Origin: Chlorops oryzae
Taxonomy: Eukaryota > Arthropoda > Insecta > Diptera > Chloropidae
DNA: 64,000 nucleotides
NCBI GenBank assembly: GCA_020466095.1
Contig: CM035809.1
Coordinates: 20,597,869 to 20,661,868 of the forward strand
Direction: 5' to 3'
Made by a program: the position numbers and the translations under genes. Below, in pieces: positions 49,060 through 59,165 of this stretch (within the stretch, counting starts at the first letter, position 1; each line of letters begins with the position of its first letter). The notes beneath the pieces are model-generated. The model made no database searches. It had not been told where the DNA came from and worked only from the letters and a program-made list of their open reading frames with translations.

Positions 49060-49660
49060 ATCGCATCCATAAAGCAGGAGGCATTTGGATCGCAGAATGC
49101 AGCGGAATCAGAGCCCGCCTCCGCCAAAGCCGCTGTCGAGTTATTATCTGCCGCCAACGATGAAGACGATTAAGTTGATGATTGTGGAGTACTGGATGCT
49201 TTAATGGTGATGCAACTTTGTGCTGCGATTAACTGGAAGATTCGTCGATGTTGCCGCCAAAAGCATTGTAGCAGCTATAAGATGAAACTTTTTATTTTTG
49301 CTGGTTACAAGGGGAAAACATTGCTCAATCGAACCTCACCGACAACTTAGTGGTTAAGCGCTCCGATTGTACTGGAAGCGGTCGAAAGGTTGTGACCGCC
49401 GAGGGCACTAGTCGTGTTGCGGCTTTTGTTTTTCCCTCGATCATTACTGTCGGAACGAAAGAGCGGTTTGCTGATGATTTGAATGTTGAGGTTGTTGTTT
49501 GTGTTTTTCTTGCTGTGATTGCACGATTTTATTTCAGGCGTTTGTTGCCGCTGAAGAAGTTTGAATTGAATTGCCAGCGTTGCTTGCAGCTGTATGGGGA
49601 TGTCTTACCGAGTTCGTTGCCACTGCCGTTACAACATTTTTAATTCCTCAGTTCCTCCTA
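49060..49660 (-). pseudogene. Decayed exon-like sequence on the minus strand
   Basis: Reading the minus strand gives broken but protein-like runs: QSQQEKHKQQPQHSNHQQ, then SNDRGKNKSRNTTSALGGHN and LSTASSTIGALNH, then SSSLAADNNSTAALAEAGSD and SAAFCDPNASCFMDAILKEM, before stops and a GTAAGT-like donor near 49030. The frame shifts several times. The composition (Gln, Ser, Ala, Asn) is that of a fly regulatory protein. I do not recognise the parent gene; it could be a further exon of the duplicated unit or of another gene. Confidence 0.35.
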
Positions 49661-50107
49661 AGTTTGGCTTGTTTGCAGCTGCTTTGGGGAAATCATTTGC
49701 TTCATTTGAGTGGCCTTTGGCATTTACCATTTGTGTTTTACCATTGCCAATATTGCTCTCTTAGGTGGGAGCCCATGGCCAAAATTGCTGTTTCCAAATC
49801 TCATGGATATTGTGGCATCGATCCGTTCGATTACAAAATGGGCTCGTTCAATTTTATGTTGCCTCTCTTTTACGTTCATATAAGTTGTATTATTTGCTCT
49901 TCTGTGATTTTTCATTCGTCGACTCGGTTTTTTTTATATTTATTTTTTTTTGTACGTTTTTTTACCCTCAAGCGAAATCACTGTTGTCAGGACGTTGCCA
50001 TCGACAACACAAGGAGGAAACATGACGACACCAAAATGGTTGTAATCGCGCGGCAACATTTGGCATGAGGAGATGCTGCGTTAGCATTACCTCATCCTGT
50101 GAGAATG

Positions 50108-50110
50108 CTC

Positions 50111-50162
<52 letters not shown>
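50108..50162. repeat. CT/GA dinucleotide microsatellite
   Basis: Nearly pure (CT)n of about 27 units with one CC interruption. Such tracts can bind GAGA factor in flies. It forces false Ser-Leu frames on the plus strand and Arg-Glu frames on the minus strand. Confidence 0.9.
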
Positions 50163-50166
<4 letters not shown>

Positions 50167-50508
50167 GGGTTGCTTCCCCTTCTCTTCTTCACTTCTACTG
50201 CGGCGGATGTTTTCGTAACTGGTCCTCGTTGTTGTTTTTATCGTCTTTGTTTTTTGGCTTTCCTCTTTTCACCTGGCCCGTGTACACTTTCTTGTTTTTA
50301 TTACATTTTTCCCGCCCAAAGTTTTTTGTATTCACCTCGAGTCCTGTGCTTTCCTCTTAACCGAAAAAAAACCCACTGCACTTGTCATTTCTCGTGTGAA
50401 GAGCGAAGGGTGGAACACTTTACCTGTCTGTTTTCAGCACAGACGCAGTTCAGAATAACGGAATTTATTGTATGGCAGTTTGCCTCAGAACATAAGCGTT
50501 TATATGTT

Positions 50509-51049
50509 TTTATACCCGACACCCTGCATCAAGGAAAGATTGTGTTTATGCGGTTATGTGCAATACCTAGAATCACTTATATATAGTATATAGTTAGAAA
50601 TGATCAGCGTCACCAGGAGATTTGATTTAGACATGATCGACTGTCTGTGTGTCTCCCCGTGTATAGCCTTCTTCTTACTTCTCGTTGTGCTATTTTGGCG
50701 AAAATCAATATGCGTATTGACGGGGACATAAGTAAGAAAAAGTTCGAGAATGGATCACATTGGAGCGTTTTTAGTGGCATCTTCAGTACTAGGGTCCATT
50801 ATGAATGTAAACTGCTCTAAAATCTAAATTTTTCTACATATTTTAACGAAACATTTTAAGTTGGGCTTAAAATTAAGCCTCTAATTAAATTTCTAAAGCT
50901 TGAGAAAGTGGGCGTGGCAAAAAGGTGGTTTTTTTATATAGTTTTTGAGCAGAGGTCGGCATATGAGACACTCCAATGATCGTAGTATAACCGTTAAACC
51001 GTATCGGGTATTGTATTCTCAAGCTCACTTGACTATAACACCCTTATTT
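50509..51049 (-). mobile_element. Dispersed repeat, copy 3, truncated, minus strand
   Basis: On the minus strand it begins AAGGGTGTTATAGTCAAG and ends TGTCGGGTATAAAAA. It includes the reverse complement of GACCCTAGTACTG and of CCACGCCCAC. It has only one of the two internal units seen in copy 1, so it is the shorter form. Confidence 0.7.
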
Positions 51050-53516
51050 GATTTTCCTTTCAAAGTGTGTTCTCTTTTGAGTAAGGAAAAATGGAAAAAC
51101 AACTTAAAGTGATAAAATGTTAAATATGGAAAATGTTCAACAATGTTCTTACTACCAACGGAACTACAAAAGGCCTTTCATAAATAAGCATAACAATTTG
51201 TCATTCAGAGAGCGAGAAAGAGAGAGCCTCTTAAATCAACTCAATTCCACTTATTAAAAAAAAGAATGAATGAAAATATATGGGAAAATCCCTTAATAAA
51301 TGTAGATGTATTTTCGGAAGAAAAAACGAAGGGGAAAATACGATTTTCTTTTTCGTTTAAAATAACTTTTTTTCACTAAAAAAAAAATGTATACATTTTG
51401 AAGACAATAAATCAGCGCTCGCTCATTTTGCAACATGAATGATGGCACGACGCTAGCGCTAGCATGTGTGTTCCTTTTTGGGGGCCTTTCGAAATGGAAA
51501 ATTGTGGCAATTTATAAAATTTTCGCATTTCATGTCAATGTGTAAAACTAACCCACGCAGAACGCCCAAATTTAGGCAAGCATAAATCAAATAATGGGAA
51601 TATATGTGCGCATACGAAAAAAGGGATCAACAGAAGCATTCAAGGAAGCATTCCATTTTCAACGGAAAAAGGACAAAGGGGCTTAGTTATTTAACCTGTC
51701 TTAGATCGCCGCCATTTTGAGTAGTTTTTGCGTCCTCTCTTATACACACTTTCTCACCATTTGTGAAGGATATTAGCGAACTTATTGAACAAATTTTGAC
51801 AAATTTCTCGTTAGTCATTCTCAATCCCCTTCGACAACAGGAAAATAAATCGTCATAGCGTTTTTATCGCCACCAAGGAATCGCTTGCCTCTCTCACTCT
51901 CTCTCTCTCATTATAAAATCCTCCATCCTTTCCGTCTTTTCGTAACTGCGAAAAAAAGAACCTTTGCCAAAAACTTTATTGGCAAAGCATGCACTTGCAA
52001 TTTCAAAGTGATTTATGAAGCCTTCAGGGACAATTCGTATCGCAGTAGTAGAATCTTCGAATCGTGGATTCATCGAATCGCCCCTTAGGCTTTGTTTGCA
52101 TTCGGATAATAGGGGGCATGAGGGACCACCAACACCAACGCCTTCCGTGTCTATTGTCATGTTAAGATAACACTAGAAAAAAAGACAGCGTTTAATAATG
52201 TATACCTTCGGAATTGATTGGCGCGCATCAAATAAAAGTGTAAGACGAACGAATAATCGATTAAATGCGAAAATTTAATGCCCTTTCGGACACCATACAT
52301 AACAGAAAACCATTCGGCGGAAGGATAACCAATGCTTAACGGTTACGCAAGCAAAATAGTCCTTTGGTGACGACGACACTCTCCTCTCTCTCGCTTACCC
52401 TCTTTACCTTTGAAAAAGGACGAAATTTGAATCGAGTAGCTGGAGGCGTACCAAAAACGAAACCGATCCCAATGTGCTCTCCAGTCAAAACGTGTTCCCT
52501 CAAAATCGGGTCAATGAGAATCAAATTACACACAACAACATAAAGAAGGAGAAGAACAATAACAACAACGAAATGGGAAGGAGTGAGGTCATAAAAGAAG
52601 GACATAATGTGAATGTGCCTAAATTATTCAGGTAAATGTGATGAGGATTCGGCGAACTTTTCGGTATGGCGGGCATGGGGGTGTGTGGGGTCCTTTAACG
52701 ATTACGGCATTCCAATTTTCTTTTCCTGCCTTTTCATGCTCATTTCCATTAGAAAGTAATGTTGCTTTTGTTGAAAAATCGTTTTTCACGAGCCGCATTC
52801 TGCTTTTTTTTTTTTTGCGCTATGAAACTTCAGCCGTCACTGCGGAGAGAGCTTCCCGTCCAACGATAATTTATTCCTTCAACCGGAACGACAGAAAAAG
52901 AATGTGTTGCGTGGATCGCAAATGCAGAGAAATTGGAAAGCCGGCCGTCTTTCCTTCACTTTTTTCTGCGAAATTTTTCTCGAATTTTCTTCTTTTTTCC
53001 GTCCTTTCATGGATTTTACTTGTACTCTTCCTTGTCATTTTTGGCACGATGCTCGTTCGGACGGATTCAACTTTCGTCCTTTTGATGAGAACACAGTGGA
53101 GTAATTAATTCTTTTCCTTTGAAGAGTTTAATAATACTTAAAAGTTTGTTTTGCCCCCACAGTGCAATTTGCTTTTGTTGGTTTTTCCTCAAATTTTCGT
53201 TTTTATTTTCTGCACACTACCAGTGGTGGAGGGACTAGATGGGGCCCCATGCTGGCAAAGGGCCTCGAGCGATCAAATGAAATGTCACACAAAAATATCA
53301 AAATCCTTTTCAAGTAAAACGGCTTTAAATCTATAAAAAAAAATTTGTTTTGTGGAGAAGGGTGGGAGAGTTTCCTGGTTGGACTTTCATTCCCGATTGG
53401 AGCCCCTGGTCTCATAAGATTTTAATCCACCGATGCACACAACAACAGAAGCCTTCGACAAAATTAACATTTTAAAATGCCGCCGGTGTCATTAAAGATA
53501 CTTTATTTATCTTTAA
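51050..53516. other. Non-coding stretch, no gene recognised
   Basis: AT-rich, with a short CT tract at 51892-51911 and a T run at 52805-52817. The open frame at 52638-53108 shows no domain. Confidence 0.5.
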
Positions 53517-53800
53517 TTTAACCCTTTCGTTACAAAGTAAATATTTTCATATTATTTAAAGAAGTATAAACTTTTTCGCTTTAGCTGAATTTAATGACAA
53601 AAAAAAACAGATTATTACAAAGTCAACAGTTATTAACCCTTTAACACCTAAGAAGAATATTTTCGCATTTGTTAAAAAAGTGTAAGCTGTTCTCCTCTGA
53701 AAAATTAAGCAAAAAAAGGTTTATAGACAAATGTCAACATTTGTTAACCCTTTAACGGCCAAGAGGGAAATTTGCCCCTCATATGTTTAACCAACTATAG
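53517..53800. repeat. Degenerate tandem repeat, about three units of 107-116 bp
   Basis: The motif TTAACCCTTTAACNNCNAAG recurs at about 53519, 53635 and 53743 (first copy AACCCTTTCGTTACAAAG). Each is followed by an A/T-rich stretch with TTTTCGCATTTGTTA-like sequence. Strongly diverged. Confidence 0.55.
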
Positions 53801-54779
53801 CAATGTTGAAAATAGTGAATGCTATAAATCTTCAAAATTATGTGGAGACAACCTTGTACCTTATGTTTTAAAGGGCTAATGGGTAAAAATATTCCTTTAA
53901 ATTATTTTATTTACTTTTCTAACGAATTCAGGGTGTAAAAGCTAATCAGGATATCTTCAAAAAACTTCAAAAGCATCCCTCAATAAAAAAATCACCAACT
54001 GCAATCAAAATAAACCACTTTGACATCAGTTGAAACTTATCGAAAAAAGCCAGCGGAAATTATTTTAATCGCCAATAAACTAAATTACTTCCCAACCTTC
54101 TAAGCGTCTGTGTCTGCTGCGTTGATCAATCATCAACCCTCAACTCAATTTTTGTAGCTCTTGAGATGAAGAGCGCTTCCGGCTTAAATCAATCAAGATA
54201 ATCCCGCACTTAACTCTGAACGTGACCAGACGATTGTTTCTTTCGAAAAGAAATGGGTCAAGTGACTCGAGCTAACTTAGCTGCCTACCACAAGCTTCAA
54301 TCGCAGGAATGAATCTGTTTTAAAAGTCAAAAAAAGTGCCTTTTGTCAAGAGCATGATGCTCGATGTAAAGAGGGATTGTCTGAAGCAATGGGCTTCACA
54401 AAATGAGAGAGGGAGTGAGAGAGAGCGAATGAGAGCAGGACGTGATGAAATGCTTTACATCAGTGGAGAGGATGCCAAGTTTCCCGAAATAAACAAAATT
54501 TTGTGGTAGGAACAATATACTGCCCTTTTCTGGACAGAAGTTTGAACTACTGACCAAAAAACAATTAAGGGTCTTACAATTATAAAACATTTATATGCGG
54601 GGGAACAAGAACTCTTATCAAACGAAATTGGCAACAATTATATGGGCTTTTATGATTAGTATTACCTCCAAGCCACTCGAACATAAAAGTCTAAACATTT
54701 CTTCGAAAGTTCAAAATTAGTTTTTGGTGTCCTTTGAACGTGTCTGTTGATGGATTTTATTTTTAAAAAATTTCCCGAT

Positions 54780-55135
54780 CTTCCTTTCTATTGTTACCTT
54801 TTGTTTTAAAGAACTAACATTTTTAATTTCTTTAAAAAAATTTGGTTGGTCGAAAATGGGTTAGTAAAATTGTTTAAGAAATTGTTATCAATTTCTATAT
54901 AATATTTCTATAAATAATCTCTTTTTTAATGTATCTCCTTGTTGTTAAGAACCAAAACTTTTAATTTTTAAAAGCAACTTGATCTAAAATGGGTTAACAT
55001 ATCTTATATATATTTTAAAAATTCTTCAATAGCTGAATAATTTCTTTTTATTGTAACTTCTTGTTTTTACAAATAACATATTTAATTTCTAAAAAAAATT
55101 CCTTGTCTAAAATGGGTTAAAAGCATATATGTAAT
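54780..55135. repeat. Degenerate tandem repeat, about three units of 125-145 bp
   Basis: The pattern TTGTT(A)CTT(T)TTGTTTT...TTTAATTT...AAAATGGGTTA recurs three times, ending with AAATGGGTTA at about 54855, 54988 and 55118. Confidence 0.55.
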
Positions 55136-55139
55136 TTTT

Positions 55140-56869
55140 ATAATTTTTTGTATGGCGCAAGTAATCTTAATTGTGATCCTTATAGTATTTTAGAATTAAG
55201 TGCCATCAAAAGCTTTAAGCTTCAAAGCCCGAACGAAATCCCGACGGAGACAGCATTCTACAATGCAGTTGACTGTGGACTGTGGACATTGCAACATTGC
55301 ATTTCATCAACATAATTCCTTTTAATTACATGTCCATATTTTCGTTGTTAAGTAAAAAGTTTCGCCTCATTGCCGTTGAACTTGCCGTTGAACACGACAT
55401 AAAAATGCGACTCGAAAGCCATAAAAGGGCAGAGGCAATAAACTCGTTTTTTTTTTTGTTTTTGTTTTTTGCCCCTGAAGTTTTCGCGTAACGATTGCCG
55501 ATGGCGATGATGAGTTAAAGACAGAAATTTCCTAGAATATCGAGACATATCGAAGAGGAAGAAGAAAATCGACATAGAATTGCCGACAAAATGTCCCGAC
55601 GACGTCGTCGTTTATTGATTGACACATGCGACAAAAAAAATTGTTCCCCCGATGCGAGCAGCTAATTCGTTACAAGAAGAAATTGTGTAAATAGATTCGT
55701 CTCATCGTTAAAAAATACTTTTCATCATTGTTGCAAAAAGAAAATGTTTCTTCAGAAATTCGCATTTTTATATTTATTTTTCTTTTTTCTTTTTGCCCAA
55801 CGACTGCGCTAGTAGGGAACATGCTCCTCGCTTGGGTGGGTGATCGAACCGCTTCGTCGTACGCGTTAGGCGACACATTCAGAAACCATGAAGAAACTGA
55901 AATTTTTTAAGCTCTTCAAACCATAACTTGACAGCAATGGCATCCGACTCACTTTTTCCATTTTCTTTTATATTTTCACCGCTTCGTTGACACTGACAAA
56001 CGTTCTGAGTGAGTGTCTCCCTGGTCCCTTTAGCTGTGATGGATCTTAATGGGGACATAACAAAGTACCTATTAAATAATTTTCGCCTTAGCGGTTATGC
56101 CTGGCCATAGCATTGTTACGGCTTCAACGCCCTGAGAAAGGCAATGCCCTGTACAACGGAAGTACAGAAAGAAGAGAAACCGATGAATTAGCCTCCAAAA
56201 TCGCGTACAAGCTCAAGCTCCTGATAAACAGTTCCTCTTTCAGTGTTGTAACCGTACGTGCTTATGACAAAAGCTATTTTTTGTTTGTTCCCTCTCCATT
56301 TCTATCGAGCGTTATTTTTCCTCTCCATTGTTTTTTCTCGTTTGCATAACCATCACGTTGAGTTTCCTTCTTCCTCGAATATTCTACTTTTCAATTGAAG
56401 CCTTTCATCCTTGCGTGATTTTTCCTCCGTTAAATTCTCGTCTTTTTCCATTGCCGCACTCAATTCAGCGTTAAAAAAATCCCGCCAAACCGTTCTTTGC
56501 GACGTTATTTTAACGACTAATTTAAATTTGCATTCCAACATTTCGATGCAACCTAAAAAATTATGTTCGATGTTCGATTATGTTTGGCGATAAAATCCGC
56601 TAGCTGTCGTTTTTGATAATGCTGATGAGGAAAATACAAAATCTGATTACACTAGCTCACAAATAATAAATAATTATAAAATGGTTTTTTTTCTCTTTGT
56701 CTTGGATGAGTCGCGCCGTTCGGTGAAGCGCCGCAAATTTCTAACGAACCAAAAATTCTACATTGAGGAAAACTCATCGAAATGTCATATTGGCAAACCA
56801 TGTCACGTAGACCTTTGATTTCTTAACGAAAGCGAGGGTAAGAGAACCGCCACCCTCCGGCTGGAAAAC
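55140..56869. other. Non-coding stretch, no gene recognised
   Basis: No domain or clear repeat. It holds a GGTTCGATCACC-like box on the minus strand near 55.85 kb, without a full tRNA structure. Confidence 0.5.
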
Positions 56870-59165
56870 TTTCGTTGATATACTCTCCTAATTTTCGAGC
56901 GATGTTTGTTTGTTGTCGTTGCTGCGCTTCGAGTTCCGTTTGGCTCTTAAAGCTTTTGCTTCGAATTTGCCATTTGTTCCGAACTGGAACTCAATAAGAC
57001 TTTAATTTTTCAATCAACTTTAAACCGAACAGAGTTTCTCAATTCCAATTTCCGGTGTAGATTTATTTTACAGCTTCCCTCACACTTCCACACGTCCGCT
57101 TGTTGAACTTTGTGAACTTCCGCAATGCTGCTTCGCTGATTCGTTGTGGCTGCTGCAACGAGAAATTTAATGTACCAGACTTCCATCCAATATTTACTTG
57201 CTCGATTTCAATTTGAATGCTCCCTCGATCGCTATCGCCATCTCCGTCTTCTTCAGTTTTCTGTGCACATTACACATTGCACAAGTTTCAATGACTTTGA
57301 TTTCCCAATTTCATTTCATCGTTTCACTTTTGCTGTGTGCATATTCAACGCATCGCATCGTTCATCCTCTTTCTTTGTGTTGCTTGGCTTATTTGCATGA
57401 ATATTATGTACACAGAATTTTATATTGGAATCTTGGAGACCGAAATCTCGGTGCCTTCGATGAGCATAAATTGCCAATATAACCTTTGTGGAATTGCTCT
57501 CAAATTGAACTTTATTTTCAGGCACGCCCATTTTTTTTTTGTCTTTTGTCTGCTGCATTTGCATGTTTGATACACTTTCTGAATGAAGCATGAGGCATCA
57601 CCGTCACCAGCATCATCATCAGCACTTAAACGATTTTGGTTCCCATAAAGTTTTTTTTTTTTTTTATCAATAATTGCCTTTTCATTGTCTCGCACAGAAT
57701 TAGCGGGTGTATAAAGGACCTCTTTGGTATTCTCGTCCCTCGATGCTTCACCGTCAATACACCAATTCCAGCTTCCAGCGAGACATCGTAATCATCATTT
57801 CGTAATTATCGTGTTCCGATGGGCAGCTCTACACGATCGAATTATTTACATCGCGTGCCGCTAATTCCTGCATCGCTTCTATCGTGGCGACGACGACCTC
57901 GCCTTTCCCATCGCCGAAGGTTCTTGTGTTTTCGATCGCCTCCAGCTCCATGGACGGCAAGGGGACAGAGGCGAGTGCTTCAGGGTTTTATGGTCAGTTC
58001 TGCAATTATTTGCATTTTTTGTTTTTGGTTCACTTTTTTTGGGCCACGGCATCCGCCGTCAGTTTCGTTATTTGGACATGTAGATGAGCTTGAGGATTGA
58101 ATGGAACCCAATTCCATTCAGTGAAAGGAAAGACTTTTTGAGTGAAGTCGATTTGCGTTTTAATTGCTTTGGCTTGACTTAAACTATTTGTATTTGTAAT
58201 TGGCAATATATCATATTCCTGTTGATGTGCTCCTTTGCGATTGTTGTTCCTGTTGAAGGATATGTTGTAGTTAGTGTGGAAGAAGTCGTGCAGCAAGATT
58301 TGGATTTTGTGTTCGTTGTTAATGATTCTACCGATGGATTGTTGTTTTATGTGCACCTTCCCGGATGAATTTGTTGTAATCATTTAAAAGGCGGTATCAC
58401 TTACAATCATATCAGCCGGTACATTGAAGCTTATCTCACAAGGACGGGCTATTGTTGTTGATTTTGTTATTTCTGTTGGTTCTTCTGATTGAATGCGTCT
58501 TCAAGAACGTTCGTTTTGAAGATGACGTGCGTCTCGAGCAATGCTTCGTCATCGAAAGCCGTTGAATTCATTTGTGCAATGTCAAAACTATTAATTGACT
58601 GCGTCTTGTTGCGTCTCTCGAATATATCGCTCAGCCGGCGACTGCGACGACGGACCGGTGATGCCTTATTGCCTGGGGCGGCTGCTGTGACTGTGGATGG
58701 AGATAAAGCTGATACTGGAACTGAAGGCGCTACTGGAGATGAATGTGGAGCTGGTATTGCGGTTGTGGCCGTTGAACTTGGCGGCACGTTCGCCACTGCC
58801 GCCGCCGCCTCGTGCTTACCTTTAATTGAATTACTGCCAATGTCCGGAAGCAAAAGCTCGACTGATTTGGATTCTGTTTGTGTCTCCTTGTTGCTCTTGT
58901 TATTCCTTCTCGATCTGGTGTTGGGCGGCAACATTTCCGCACTAGGCGTTATTGTTTCTTCATTATTAGCGCCATTTTGATCCTCTTGTTGCTCCTTTCG
59001 CTGTGGCCTTTTGTCTTCCTCTCCTTGCTTTTTGTGGAATTCATCGTGAAGCGTCCACAGACGGATTTGCACCTTGAGGCATTTGCGTCGAAATTTCCCA
59101 ATCATGCTGAACTGAGCACGACACTTCGGACAGATTCGCTGCGGCAGGCCATCATTCTGTTTGAT
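56870..59165 (-). pseudogene. Segment C pseudogene: inverted copy of the ZAD/low-complexity exon
   Basis: The minus-strand copy starts at 59165 after a CAG acceptor preceded by a pyrimidine-rich tract. The first part, down to 58467, is near-identical to the gene and open. It ends at TAA after FNQKNQQK, where the gene reads on into a Gln run. Beyond the stop the homology continues to about 56.9 kb with deletions and frameshifts (for example the gene's DRQPSLESLTTS region is shortened). It has no fingers. It is a truncated copy unless an unseen exon rescues it. Confidence 0.8.
58467..59165 (-). CDS. Open ZAD-half reading frame retained within the C pseudogene
   Basis: About 232 codons are open from the splice acceptor to the TAA at 58467-58469. 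They encode the ZAD second half with ICPKC intact, the Ala/Pro/Ser stretch and VRRRSRRLSDIFERRN. At the site where the main gene shows a frame change (ACCGTCCG near 2776) this copy reads ACCGGTCCG and stays in frame. Differences from the gene in the Ala run are in whole codons. It may be a relic kept open by recent conversion, or a short ZAD-only protein if transcribed with an upstream exon. The first explanation is simpler. Confidence 0.4.
   Translation of the reverse strand: MKQNDGLPQRICPKCRAQFSMIGKFRRKCLKVQIRLWTLHDEFHKKQGEEDKRPQRKEQQEDQNGANNEETITPSAEMLPPNTRSRRNNKSNKETQTESKSVELLLPDIGSNSIKGKHEAAAAVANVPPSSTATTAIPAPHSSPVAPSVPVSALSPSTVTAAAPGNKASPVRRRSRRLSDIFERRNKTQSINSFDIAQMNSTAFDDEALLETHVIFKTNVLEDAFNQKNQQK

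Noticed and set aside
49571..50586. Two adjoining open frames of 165 and 173 codons on the plus strand
   Set aside because: The second is created by the CT microsatellite; the first is hydrophobic T-rich translation opposite the decayed minus-strand stretch.
55790..55890. B-box-like GGTTCGATCACC on the minus strand, possible tRNA or tRNA-derived SINE
   Set aside because: I could not form a cloverleaf, nor find a good A box at the right distance.
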